Shown here piece by piece: positions 46,811 to 57,122 of a DNA stretch of 64,000 nt. The DNA is from Diplolepis rosae (Eukaryota > Arthropoda > Insecta > Hymenoptera > Diplolepididae). The translations under genes and the position numbers were made by a program. The notes under the pieces are model-generated. The model worked only from the letters and a program-made list of their open reading frames with translations, was not told the origin of the DNA and did no database searches. The first letter of the stretch is position 1, and each line of letters opens with the position of its first letter. The stretch spans positions 2,914,001-2,978,000 of the forward strand of contig JAPYXD010000738.1 in assembly GCA_030998225.1 (NCBI GenBank). The letters run 5' to 3'.

Positions 46811-49348
46811 ATGAACAAGAAGAATATATCTAAAAATAAGAATAATCGAAGAAATTATGATGGATTAACATATAAGGCTATTAAAGACGAAGATACTGAT
46901 TATAGTTATTTAAGAGGAAACAAACAAATACTGACAAATGATGGAAATTTAAATAAGGATATAAGAAATAAAAAATATAATGATGATATAAATTATGATG
47001 GTATAAATTATGAACATATTGGAAAACAAAAAATTTGTGGACATTTTGGAGAAATCGAACAATCATACGAAGAAACTTTTATTAAAAATGTTAGTAATAA
47101 TAAATGCTATAATAATGATGATGTTGATGCAGAAAAAATTGATAGAAGTGAAACTGAAGAAATTAAAGAATTATTAAATGAAGAATATTTATTGAAAAAT
47201 GACGATGACAATGATATGAACAAAGAAAAAATTTATGAAGATAATGAAAAAGCTATTGAACAATTGAACAAAGAAGATTTATTTAACGTAATTGATAAAA
47301 GGTTGATTAATATAATAATGAACAAAATGAAATTTGAGGGAAATGGAAATAAATTGATCAATGAACGCAATATTTCGGAAACATTTGTTTCACAATTTTT
47401 GAAATGTGTCATGGATTCTATTCCAATTTTATTAGAAAATAAAAATAAATGTTACGCTATGCAAAGAAGGAGCCAATTAAAAAATTTGACGAATATAAAT
47501 ATGGATAAAAATGAAGATACTATGAAAAATAAATTATTAGAAAATTTTGAAGTAACAAATAAGGTACAGAAGAAGCGTGGAAGGCCACGAAAAATTATTC
47601 AAGAAGTAAAATTACAGAAATCAATTAAAAAAAGAGGTAGGCCCAGTAAAGTTATGAATAAATTAACTAAAAATGATAAGAAACGTAAATTTATGGAATC
47701 AGAAGACGAATCAGATTCTGATCCAGATTATGATGTTAAACAAAAACCAAAAATAAATAAGAAGAAGAAAAACTCTCCGAAAAATGAAAATGAAGAATTA
47801 ATAGAAGAAAGTTATTCTGAATCAAATTCTGACTTATTAAGCGAAGACGAAAAAGAAGAAGAAATCGAGGAAAATTTTCAAAATGTAGAATATGAAAACG
47901 AAAACAAACAACCGGACATACTAGAAATAGATAATTCTGAAAACTCTGATGAATACGATCTCACAGCAGAAAGGCCACCCCCAGAGCCACCCCCTGATCA
48001 ACCTTCAACATCCGGATTGCCTAGAACACAGAAAAATATAATTGAATGCCGCGACCAATTCAGGATGAGAAAAGATAATTATGCGTATTTTGTAAGCAAT
48101 AAAGGAGAACCCCGTGATGTAGGCTCTAAGCTTTTGAGCAAATGTGGAAAATTACCAAATTTTAAAAATTTACAAAAAGGGATAGTCCAAAAATTACGAA
48201 AAGGAAATCAATACCATTTTATACTTCCAATCGAAGGTGAATTTAAAGCATGTCTAGGAGAAACAACTAAGGATATCAAATTAGAAATTCATTTTCTCCA
48301 TTCCATGGTAGAAGAATTAAATATTAAATCAATTAGTATTGCGAAATCACCACATATTAACAATGTTTTGTGGGAAGAAATTTTGGCTACATTGAAAATA
48401 GCATTTTTGGATTCTACAATTAAAATAATAATTTGTAATGGAATCACACAATACCCTACAAAAGAGCAAAGAAATCAATTAATCGAAGAAGCTCATCCAT
48501 CTGCTATAGGAGGACATAAAGGAGTAACAAAAACTTATAATAGAATCAGCCAAAGATACTATTGGGAAAATATGAAATTGGATATACAAAAATATATACA
48601 ACTCTGTTTACAATGTCAACTTAAAAAACTTCTTAGGCTTAAAACAAAAAACCCTATGGTAATCACTGATACCCCGGGAACCGCATTCCAGAAAATTTCA
48701 ATGGATATTGTTGGAAAGTTACCAACAACTTCATCACAAAATCAATATATACTTACTATTCAAGATAACTTTACCGCTTACCACCCTCAATCAAATGGAT
48801 CATTGGAAAGATCCCACCACGTTCTTAAAGAATATCTTAAACAATTTATTGAAAATAATGCAGAAGGGGATGACTGGATTGAATTAGCAATATTTCCATA
48901 TAACACGAGTGTTCACGTAGGAACGAAATGCACACCTTACGAATTAGTCTTTGGGAAATTAGCACGTTTACCATCAAGCGATCCTTTACCAGAACATAAA
49001 AAAATGGGAACTTACGATATGTACATGACAAAATTAATTACAAAATTACATAAAATGCGTGGAATAGAAAGACAAAATTTAATAGCAGCTAAAGAAAAAT
49101 CAAAGGAATATTACGACAGAAAAATTAATCCACAAAATTTTAAAATCGGAGATAGTGTATTTTTACTGGTAGGTGGCGAACTAAAGAAATTCGAAAATCA
49201 ATATTCAGGACCATACGAAGTACTTGAAATATTAGGCAAAGGAAGCATAAAAATTTCAGTTAATAATAAACCAAAAATTGTCAATATTAATAGACTTAGA
49301 CTTTCATATATAACCCCACCAGCAACTAATCATAAAAAGAAAAATTAA
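46811..49348 (+). CDS. Gypsy Y pol continuation: AT-hook linker and integrase
   Basis: 845 aa, same frame as RNase H upstream. Residues 1-400 are Asn/Lys/Glu-rich with two AT-hook-like motifs (KKRGRPRK near residue 256 and KKRGRPSK near 274), acidic tracts and PPPEPPPDQPSTSG. Residues 410-560 resemble the pre-integrase region of mdg1/412-like elements. Then comes the HHCC finger (EAHPSAIGGHKG, CLQCQLKK) and the core with first Asp in SMDIVGKLP. The sequence jumps from DNFTA to YHPQSNGSLERS, so the second catalytic Asp is deleted while the Glu remains. A GPYEVLEILG module ends it. AT-hooks could direct chromatin targeting (inference). Confidence 0.85.
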   Translation: MNKKNISKNKNNRRNYDGLTYKAIKDEDTDYSYLRGNKQILTNDGNLNKDIRNKKYNDDINYDGINYEHIGKQKICGHFGEIEQSYEETFIKNVSNNKCYNNDDVDAEKIDRSETEEIKELLNEEYLLKNDDDNDMNKEKIYEDNEKAIEQLNKEDLFNVIDKRLINIIMNKMKFEGNGNKLINERNISETFVSQFLKCVMDSIPILLENKNKCYAMQRRSQLKNLTNINMDKNEDTMKNKLLENFEVTNKVQKKRGRPRKIIQEVKLQKSIKKRGRPSKVMNKLTKNDKKRKFMESEDESDSDPDYDVKQKPKINKKKKNSPKNENEELIEESYSESNSDLLSEDEKEEEIEENFQNVEYENENKQPDILEIDNSENSDEYDLTAERPPPEPPPDQPSTSGLPRTQKNIIECRDQFRMRKDNYAYFVSNKGEPRDVGSKLLSKCGKLPNFKNLQKGIVQKLRKGNQYHFILPIEGEFKACLGETTKDIKLEIHFLHSMVEELNIKSISIAKSPHINNVLWEEILATLKIAFLDSTIKIIICNGITQYPTKEQRNQLIEEAHPSAIGGHKGVTKTYNRISQRYYWENMKLDIQKYIQLCLQCQLKKLLRLKTKNPMVITDTPGTAFQKISMDIVGKLPTTSSQNQYILTIQDNFTAYHPQSNGSLERSHHVLKEYLKQFIENNAEGDDWIELAIFPYNTSVHVGTKCTPYELVFGKLARLPSSDPLPEHKKMGTYDMYMTKLITKLHKMRGIERQNLIAAKEKSKEYYDRKINPQNFKIGDSVFLLVGGELKKFENQYSGPYEVLEILGKGSIKISVNNKPKIVNINRLRLSYITPPATNHKKKN

Positions 49349-49578
49349 GTATAAAAACATCATGGCCATACTTATTTATAAATGGAATATTTAATTTCGA
49401 CGACTGCATTGTACCAAATTGATCTCAAGATACAACAAATTCAGAAATAATGAGACATAATTTTTTCGTAAGTTCCTAACTTACAAGGATTTTAACGTTG
49501 ACAAAAGGATAATTTTCGCATCATACTGTAGAGTGGGCAATCAAACACTAATAGCTACAGGAAATATAGCAATAATAA

Positions 49579-49839
49579 ATAGCTGAAAATGAAGCAACAT
49601 TTAAAAAAATTAAATTAATACAAGAAAGTTACAACCTTTGTGAAGAAAAATATGAAGATCTGGAAACACAAAAAACTAAATTTCCAAATAAGAGCACTCA
49701 AACAGATTTACGCCCAAAATTGGTACCCTTTTGTAAAACATGTAAAAGCTTCAACCATACCTCATACAATTGTTCAAAGAAAACAACGAAAACTAAAAAG
49801 CCAGCAATTTTCAAAAAAGTTTTAAACCTCTTTGCATAA
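49579..49839 (+). CDS. Gypsy Y downstream zinc-knuckle ORF, short
   Basis: An 86-codon frame without an obvious Met: a charged helical part (QESYNLCEEKYEDLETQK), then STQTDLRPKLVPF and one knuckle CKTCKSFNHTSYNC, a basic tail and a stop. Position, order (helix, then knuckle) and spacing after integrase parallel the ORF at 42882-43562, suggesting a conserved third gene, here truncated at its start. Confidence 0.6.
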   Translation: MAENEATFKKIKLIQESYNLCEEKYEDLETQKTKFPNKSTQTDLRPKLVPFCKTCKSFNHTSYNCSKKTTKTKKPAIFKKVLNLFA

Positions 49840-51028
49840 TCAAAATATCACCTATGGATTTATTTTAACAAATGAATTTTCTTCCAGGTTCAATGCTAAT
49901 ACCATCTGTTTTTCTTGTTCTAGGACATAGCCATCCGAGAAGCATTATATATGAAAAATACATTATTCTTTTCGTAATTAAAGTTCGTAATTAAATGTCT
50001 AAATTTTTGCACAATGAGTCAGTTTTTACAATTATCATATAAAAACTATTTTGATCATTTTACCAGTCTTTATCTTCAAGCCTTGCACAATTAAAATCTT
50101 TGGAGAAGGTAGTCATTTAATATTTTACATAGATATTTACAAAAATACTCAGTTTTTGAAGTACACTAATTGCAATATTCAAAAAAAAAGAGTAAAACGC
50201 TATCCATGAAGAAATACTCATAATAAAAAAACAAAATGAAAATGACTAATTCTTCTTCTCCTCTTTTTATAATATAATTATTCTTCACGTTTTTGATAAA
50301 TTTATGAATGCTTTCCATTATGAAATTCTCTCGTGTACTATGATAATTATCGATACCGAAAATTTTCCTAAAATTTTCTTAAGATAATATACTCCCTTCT
50401 GCTATGGAAGCGAAAATGTTCTATATATATATATATATATATATAAATACTTTTTAAATCTTCATTGAATTTAAAGTTTTTCATTACAGTAGACTTTATC
50501 CATGATATTCTAAAGCAGAAGGTTCTCTAAAATAAAATACAAAGTATCTGTTTCGTAATTTGAATATAAAGAACTAGAAATGTTATGCACCACTTAAGAC
50601 GAAGTTAAAATGATATACAAAGTAAGCTTGGAATACGATTTTAAAGCTTTAAATGTTAAGATTACTCAATGCGTAAAATTTTTAATAATATACCAATATT
50701 TACGGCTATATGTACTATTGAAAGATGAAAAAAAAGAGTCTAAGAACAGTTAAACATAAAAGTTACCAGAAAATTTTGTATAGAGACTATTTATTCAGCG
50801 AACAAACAGAGCCTGTTAATGAATTGAAAAAACCTACAGAAAACGATTTCGAAAAAGTAATGCTATATAAATGGACACAAAAAATGTGTGAACTAATTAA
50901 CAGTTAAAAGCGAATATAAAAAGAATGTATTTACGTGATGTGGCGCATTGTTAATAAAATAAAATAAAGTATATGAATGAAACTTGAGTGAGTTTAAACA
51001 TGTCGATTTCATCCCCATGTTCAAACAT
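49840..51028 (+). other. Gypsy Y 3' non-coding region
   Basis: AT-rich with a (TA)n run at about 50423-50445. A 60-codon ORF at 50725-50907 has no motif and is left uncalled. The region runs to the polypurine tract. Confidence 0.5.
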
Positions 51029-52317
51029 AAGGGGGGAGGTGTCACGTCCCGTCACTATCATGAATACGACTCAAATACAAGAAATTTTTTCTATTTTGTG
51101 AAATTATATAATCTGATTTACAAGTAATCTGCGTGAAAATATATTGAAATCAATTGATTGTATTCAATGATTATTGAAACAAATTTTACAAAAATGTTGA
51201 CATTTTAAATGCTTTTAGAAATATGTATGTAGATAAGCTTGAAATGGAATATGTTATATTACAAAGTATATGTCTTAAAAATAGATAAACGTTTAATTGA
51301 AGCACATATTAAATTATTTGAGAAATAAAATAGTTTATATGCAACTATACAGATTTATTCATGAAAAGAAAACAAAATGTAATAAAAATACAAAAAATGA
51401 AAAATAAAAAATACATATTTATGTGTGTAATAAAGGTCAATTAAAATTCCAATCACATTTGCTTATATCAATATGTATAATCGTTAGTGCTTTATTATGA
51501 AAAATGTTTAATCAAAATATGTTAGATTGTTTAAATTTAGGAATGCGGAATAATGCATGTTCACGAATACATATTAATAAATAAAATAGTTATGGGTCTA
51601 ATAAATGCCATCGACATTACATCTAGTTACAGTATCAATATATGTGTGGTTAGCGTTTTTAGACAAATAATGTGCTGAATCGTTCAGATAAAATAAAAAT
51701 AAAACGAATCATGTATGTGTATGTATACAGATTCATGCATAAAATTAAAAACAAAGCAAAAAATTGGAAAAATAATAAAAATAGTATGTAGTCATATCTA
51801 GCTCTATTGACATATTTATCAAATTATTGAAAATTATCCATTAATATGTATGTTTTAGGGTTTTGTGAACAAGACTTTTAATCGCGCTATCGCACTAATA
51901 AAATTTTAATGAATGAAAAATATACAAAAACAAATATAATATTCAACTTTTCAAAACATTTGAATCAACATTTTATATTGTATCCATTTAAAATTATCGT
52001 TGTCCGAATATTTAAAACAATGTATCGATATATCTCGTAATAATATTAAAAGCTTCATTGTGTGTGTTTTTTGCACTAAATATTCGAAAGTTTTAATTCA
52101 AACCATTGTGAATGTCATCACTATTAATTGTGCGATAACATGTCTATGTATTAAAATTCAATATATTAAATTTAATGCATTTGCGAAAACACAATTATTA
52201 ACCTATCAAAGTATCAATGTAAACCACAGGCGATAAGAATAGCTCCAAGTCATTTCAGCAAAATTCTATCTTAACAAGAATTCTACTCAAAAGGGAATGT
52301 TAACTTAATCATTTCAA
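51029..52317 (+). repeat. Gypsy Y polypurine tract and LTR start
   Basis: AAGGGGGGAGG at 51029-51039 abuts TGTCACGTCCCGTCAC at 51040, the same start as the Z LTRs for 13 bases and then different. The AT-rich sequence after it has no defined LTR end before remnants of element Z begin near 52318. The LTR length is therefore unknown, and part of this interval may be unrelated. Confidence 0.6.
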
Positions 52318-52368
52318 AAAGTTCAAACAGGGTCATTGCATCCCCGTGTTCGAACTTAAGGGGGGAGG
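52318..52368 (+). promoter_or_regulatory. Gypsy Z polypurine tract
   Basis: A stretch similar to 51003-51039 (GCATCCCCGTGTTCGAACTT) ends in AAGGGGGGAGG immediately before the LTR. The tract would prime plus-strand DNA synthesis. Confidence 0.75.
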
Positions 52369-52480
52369 TGTCACGTCCCGTGACCGTCGCTATTTATTTA
52401 TTTCATAATACCAAAATATGTAAAATTAATAAAAGATTTTAACATAAAACATGCATAAGCAACAGCTATTAAAAAGTATT

Positions 52481-54991
52481 TGATACACGCCACCGGCGTA
52501 TACATCATAAATCGGGGAAAACCTAAGTCGGATTCTAATCTCCTCTCAAGACGACCTTTTCCTTTAGTTGATTGCCGAACCATTGCAATATCCAAGCATC
52601 TCTAAATTAGGCAATTAAGTTTTCAAACCTCTTTACAAATTATAGAAACGTCTGCCAGCCGGCTTTTCAACACAATATTTTAGATTTCCATTTTATAGTT
52701 TTACGATATGTTTTCCGAATTCCAGAACATCTGCGAGCCAGGCCAGTAATAATTTCGCAGAAACTTTAATTGCATGCCTCTTGTCTGCACACTTAGGGTC
52801 CCTATTCACAGTCTCGGTACGGTCGGACCCTGGACCTCTCTTTCTAACCAACGGAATTATTACCTGTCCATTGCGCTCTTATATCTGAGCTGGTAGTTTG
52901 TTGTATATTTTTTTTTGTCGTATAAATTGTTAATTATAATATGGCCGATTTATAGTAGAACACGTAGAGATATATGAAATAATTGTAAGTAAGGTCGCGA
53001 GCTGTGTGTAATAGTAACTAATAATAATTAATTATAATCTCGCTGTTACTTGCATATTGGTTTGTTTTAGTTTTAAATATTAATAGAGAATATTTTTTTA
53101 ATGTTAAATCGAGAAACCATTTATGATTAAGTTACAATTATATATAAATAATAATGCAATATGTTATTGGGTAAAACTAGTATACGCACTATTAATAATT
53201 AGAGTTACGCACAATCAGTTTTAATTTCTCTACTGTTACTGCATTTATTTACGTTAGATATTTAAGCATTAATTACAAACATTTGTAATAATTAATTAGA
53301 ATAGTTTATTTTTTATTTTTATTATTAATAGATTTCGAGCGACGAGCGGAACATGGAGAGACGGTGGGAGAGAGCACGTGACATCCCCACCCCGCGGCAG
53401 ACCCTTCCTGGGCGCCACGGACCGACGTGATTGGTGGGAATGTGGTGGGAATTCTCTCCGAATACCAGCGACGCGCGCTGAACGACACGGGCCTGCCTGA
53501 TTGGCCGGGATGTCGTTCTTCTATCAAGGACCTACCCTCTCTCCGAGTACCTGCGACGCGCGCCGGGGTGACGCCACGCACCGGAGAGATTCTCTTGCAT
53601 AGAGACTGGACTTGTTTACCGCGCCTTGAGACGAGCAGACGTACGTCCCTCGTCATCATATTTCATCTGAGTAAATTGTTTCCTTTCATAATAGTGTAGA
53701 CCTTTTTTAACTTTCAATAAAATCAAGCAGTGAAGTGAACTATAAGTGAGTATTTCATTCGTGTTAGAGTGTGTGGTAGTGGATCCCGTGACCTTTACCC
53801 TGTGTTCCTTCCTAAGGTGCCCCGAACTCGAAAGCATCGGTTCAGCAGCGAACGCACGCTGACTCGGACCGGCAGGAGAGTTCGACGGTAACTCCCTACC
53901 TCCCTCATTCTCTCCCCACGTTCGAACGCGGCGGTTCCTTGGTGGGTGCCCACCGAACGGACCAGCGTAAGAGCAAGGGATAGTGAGGTCCCAACTCCGT
54001 CCCACATTTAAGCGGACGTTGTTCAAACCCACTAATAAAGATGTTTCTTCGCAGGCTATGGGAAGAAAGAGGCCGAACAATCGTCGTCGTCGCGCACACG
54101 CCGCGAGATTAGAAGCGGCCACCAAACTCGGGGTCCAAAACTTCAATCCGGGGGATCATTCTCCGACCGCGGACGCGGACGTGCTCGAGGTTCCCCTCGA
54201 ATTATCCCCGATCCTCACACCAGGGGGAAGTGTCTGCTACGGACGTATAGCCAAACACCGCTCTCCAGCACCGCCGACCGTCGTCCCCGAATCCCCAGGA
54301 ACACCACCACGGGGATCAACGACGCGCGGACATCCGTCCACAGACTCCCCACCGACGCCGACTTGGGATCGCCCTTCTTCTGAGGACCCGGACGTGCCCG
54401 AGGTTCCCCTCGGATCATCCCCGATCCTCACGCCGGGGAGAAGTGTCCCCCACGGACGTATAGACAACCCGTCCCCAGCACAGCGGACCGTCGTACCCGA
54501 GTCCCCGGCAACACCACCACGGGGAAACCGCCCTCCACTCCGGGTACATCGTCCGCGCCGTGACCCCGCCGAGTACGACCACGTGCCCGAGACACCGCGC
54601 TCACGCCACCCGCAAACTCGCTCCTGGGGGTCCCCAAGACTCCGAAAGAAACGTCTGCGCCACACCCACGCGCGGGCACCCACGGCCAAGCGGTGCCTAG
54701 CCAAGGCCCCACGGTTTCATCTGTTCCCGGAGGTTCGACCAGCAGGGCTACTCTACCTCGCCCCCCACGAACCACCAGACCGTCCCGTACGCGTCCTGGT
54801 GCGTCTTCACGAGGAGCGTCGGTTTATCATCGGGTACTTCCTCGATTCGCACCCCTCCGACCAGCGCGATTGCGATTCGCCTGGGAGCTCTCAGACGCCG
54901 CTCCAGAGTCACAAATTTTGAGGGGCTAACGGGCTCCCCGCCTTCCCCCTTTTCCCCACTGAGTCTACTTCTAAGAGGACAGAACGTAGCA
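52481..54991 (+). mobile_element. 2.5-kb TG...CA unit in the Z LTR, 4-bp duplication
   Basis: TGATACACGCC at the left and AACGTAGCA at the right are flanked by TATT (52477-52480, 54992-54995). The sister LTR reads GTATTGAT without the insert (about 29246). TG/CA ends and a 4-bp duplication fit a solo LTR. The first 850 bp are AT-rich. From about 53330 composition is strongly GC/CpG-rich and carries the ORF at 53983-54921. No primer-binding site, pol or second LTR is seen. Confidence 0.7.
53983..54921 (+). CDS. GC-rich Pro/Arg-rich repeat protein in LTR-like unit
   Basis: 312 aa from the first Met. A better start is probably Met at 54058 (MGRKRPNNRRRRAHAARLEA), which follows a good splice acceptor (AAGATGTTTCTTCGCAG), giving 287 aa. 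After the Arg-rich start come two copies of a module of about 70 residues (54178-54311 and 54388-54526) with SPILTPG, GR(I) and TVVPESPGTPPRG, then a partial third (HVPETPRS). The C-terminal part has FHLFPEVRPAGLLYLAPHE and RRFIIGYFLDS. No known domain is recognised. It could be a gag-like or accessory protein of the element, or a captured gene. The high GC, unlike the surroundings, partly explains long ORFs on both strands, but the internal protein repeat supports this frame. Confidence 0.5.
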   Translation: MRSQLRPTFKRTLFKPTNKDVSSQAMGRKRPNNRRRRAHAARLEAATKLGVQNFNPGDHSPTADADVLEVPLELSPILTPGGSVCYGRIAKHRSPAPPTVVPESPGTPPRGSTTRGHPSTDSPPTPTWDRPSSEDPDVPEVPLGSSPILTPGRSVPHGRIDNPSPAQRTVVPESPATPPRGNRPPLRVHRPRRDPAEYDHVPETPRSRHPQTRSWGSPRLRKKRLRHTHARAPTAKRCLAKAPRFHLFPEVRPAGLLYLAPHEPPDRPVRVLVRLHEERRFIIGYFLDSHPSDQRDCDSPGSSQTPLQSHKF

Positions 54992-55436
54992 TATTGATAA
55001 GACGAAAATTGAATGCACGAAAAATAAAATTGTGAAATAGATTTGTGGATTTAAGCCCCACCTGTCACAGTTTCCCTATTTGGATTTTGGTCTACCTGTC
55101 AGAATTTCAACGCATCGTAAGGTGAATTAGAAGGTGTGTACCCCTTCCGGATTATCAGTGGTTCCAGCCTGGATTCAAGTAAGTCCAATTTTAATATATG
55201 ACCCCAGGAGGAAATTTTAATAACTTTCTATCTCTCTCTCTATGTCTCTCTCTCAGTATGTACCCATCAAAATAAAGGTTAATAATTATAAATTCAGTAA
55301 GTTCAGAGTTTCATTTTAGTTAGCTACCCTCATCCCAGTTTCGGTTTAGAAATCCTCTGGATTTCTTTACCGATCTAAAACGAGGGAAAATAAAATATAT
55401 TATTAAAGGAAGGTAAGTGTCAGGACGTCACAAATA

Positions 55437-55557
55437 GATTCTGTGGAAAAAGTTTTGTGGAACCTCCGTAGCTAAGATGATAGAGCATTCGACCGTCAAT
55501 CGAAAGGTCCTGGGCTCGATACCCAGCGGAGTGGAAGCGTTCCTTTTTTCACAGAAA
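55437..55557 (+). repeat. Hairpin flanking a tRNA-like sequence
   Basis: TTCTGTGGAAAAAG before and CTTTTTTCACAGAA after the tRNA-like core are inverted copies, so the whole unit folds back. The T-run TTTTTT at about 55544 would also serve as a Pol III terminator. Confidence 0.6.
55462..55534 (+). tRNA. tRNA-Asp(GTC)-like, probably a pseudogene
   Basis: Cloverleaf by eye: acceptor stem 5 of 7 pairs (CTCCG with CGGAG, outer two mismatched), D-stem GCT/AGC with one mismatch, anticodon stem TTCGA/TCGAA with loop CCGTCAA giving anticodon GTC, and T-stem CTGGG/CCCAG with loop CTCGATA. Position 33 is C rather than T and the T-loop starts CTC. These defects and the flanking hairpin suggest a tRNA pseudogene or tRNA-derived short element rather than a working gene. 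Confidence 0.5.
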
Positions 55558-55629
55558 AAATTGTTCAAATATATAAAAAAAAGTCATAGTGGTATTGTAA
55601 AATATAGCGAATTTTCTCTTTATTCTCAT

Positions 55630-56545
55630 TCAGTTTTGAATTTGAATGAATTTTGATACCAAATGTTCACAGAGCAAGAATGTCGATCCTCAACTTTGCG
55701 CAAACAGCGTAGGTTTCCTATACTCCAATAATGCATTTTGTGTCGATTAACCGTATCATTGTTCGTGAAAGACGACTCGTCTAAAAACAGTGCTCAAAAA
55801 ACAAATTCGGGTTTCCTTGTATCTGCTGAAGCGCCCAATGACGAAATGTCACTCGGTTTTGGAAGCTATTGCCATGAAGTTCTCGAGGCAGTGAAATATG
55901 AAAGGGATGATATTTAACACGTTTTAACAGCTTCCGAACACTTGTTAGAGACATGTCTGAATCACGGCTCAGTTGTCGAGTACTAAAATGAACATCATGA
56001 GTAATTGCGATTTTAGCTGCAATTATTCATGACCTTTATGTTAGTACGCAACAACCGAGCCGTGATTTCGGGATGTCTCTATCAAGTATTCGGAAGGTAT
56101 TAAAACGTGTTGAAAATTAAACCTTTCATAAACTATGGCCTCAAGAACTTTATGGCAATGAGTTTCGAAACCGAGTGACATTTTGTCAATGGGCACTTCA
56201 GCAGATGCAAGGAAACCCGAATTTCTTTTTTTAAGCATGGTTTTTAGACGAGTCGTTTATCACGAACAATGATGCGGTTAATCGACACAGTATGCATTAG
56301 TGGAGTTTAGAAACCCCACAATGGTTGCGCGAAGTTGAGCATTAGCGACCTTGGTCCGAGAATATTTGGTGTGGAATAAATGGAGATCAACTCATCGGTC
56401 TGTATCTATTGATGTTAATTTGAATGTTGACGAATATCGTGACTTTTTTTAAAATGAACTGCAAACATTGCCTGAAGACCTAAGCTTAGAAGTGCGACAG
56501 AACATGTGGTTTCAACATGACAGTTGTCCAGCACATTATGCGGTA
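55630..56545. pseudogene. Head-to-head inverted pair of mariner-like transposase remnants
   Basis: The left half (about 55640-56030, minus) and right half (about 56042-56545, plus) encode the same protein outward from a centre near 56035. Shared order: QLSRDSDMS-type HTH end, GNSFQNRVTFRHWALQQ, GNPNLFF, LDES(S/F)FTNNDTVNRH around the first catalytic Asp, and HYWS. The right half continues WSENIWCGINGDQLIGLY and FNMTVVQH near the second Asp. This is the DUF4817-associated transposase core, the part missing from the ORF at 30194. The halves differ by many substitutions and both have stops, so the duplication is old. Confidence 0.8.
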
Positions 56546-56968
56546 AATTTAAATCTGCCATAAAAAAGAGGTTCTCATTTGGAATTTTAAAGCCCTCCCC
56601 CTGCCCCTCCTGCGCCCAGTGGGTGGGGTTTGGAGTAAATTTTCTCCAAGTTGCTTTTCCCTCTGTAAAATAAAAAGTTTTCATCACGAACATTTCTTTT
56701 GCAGGATGTGTATTTCTGGAGATATTTCCACGTCTTAAGACAACAAGAAACACCATGTATACAAAATCATTCTTAGAAGCGTTTTTAAGGTAAAGATGGG
56801 TAAAACTACAGCTCCGATTGTATCGATATTTCAAAAATCTCCAAATACTTATTCTCGAATTAATGCTCATATTTTATGATTAGCGATCGAAACCAAAAAG
56901 GTTAACGTACACACAAGTTAAAGCTTTGTTGCTTTAATGATACTAAGCAATCATTTATGGCATTGAAG
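56546..56968. other. No gene seen; short GC-rich block
   Basis: A GC-rich stretch (CCCTCCCCCTGCCCCTCCTG, about 56589-56608) interrupts AT-rich sequence. An ORF over it on minus has no domain. Confidence 0.35.
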
Positions 56969-57122
56969 CCCTGGAGCATGTCCGTGAAGTTAGCACTCCG
57001 ACCATGAAAAATCCAAACTTTTTTTGGTGAAATCGTTTGGTGGTCGTTAGGTGGTAGTTTTCGACGTTTGGTGGTCAAAATTGTGGGAGATATCATTTTT
57101 CCAAAAAATCTTTTGTAGTATG

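Larger units (their letters stand above)
52369..55432 (+). mobile_element. Gypsy Z 3' LTR interrupted by a 2.5-kb unit
   Basis: Begins TGTCACGTCCCGTGACC and ends GTCAGGACGTCACA. It matches 29127-31181 at both ends but lacks about 800 bp of that copy's middle (junction near 55050). A 2,511-bp insertion sits at 52481-54991. Without the insertion only about 550 bp of LTR remain. Confidence 0.78.

Noticed and set aside
46811..48050. Host AT-hook chromatin gene
   Set aside because: In frame with RNase H upstream and integrase downstream, so part of gypsy pol.
50725..50907. 60-codon ORF with basic start in gypsy Y 3' region
   Set aside because: No motif, no parallel in elements X or Z.
52000..52236. 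78-codon ORF after gypsy Y LTR start
   Set aside because: AT-rich chance frame without motif.
53616..54146. 176-codon minus-strand ORF and others at 54237-54775
   Set aside because: Overlap the GC-rich plus-strand ORF; long frames on both strands are expected at this GC content, and the protein repeat supports the plus frame.
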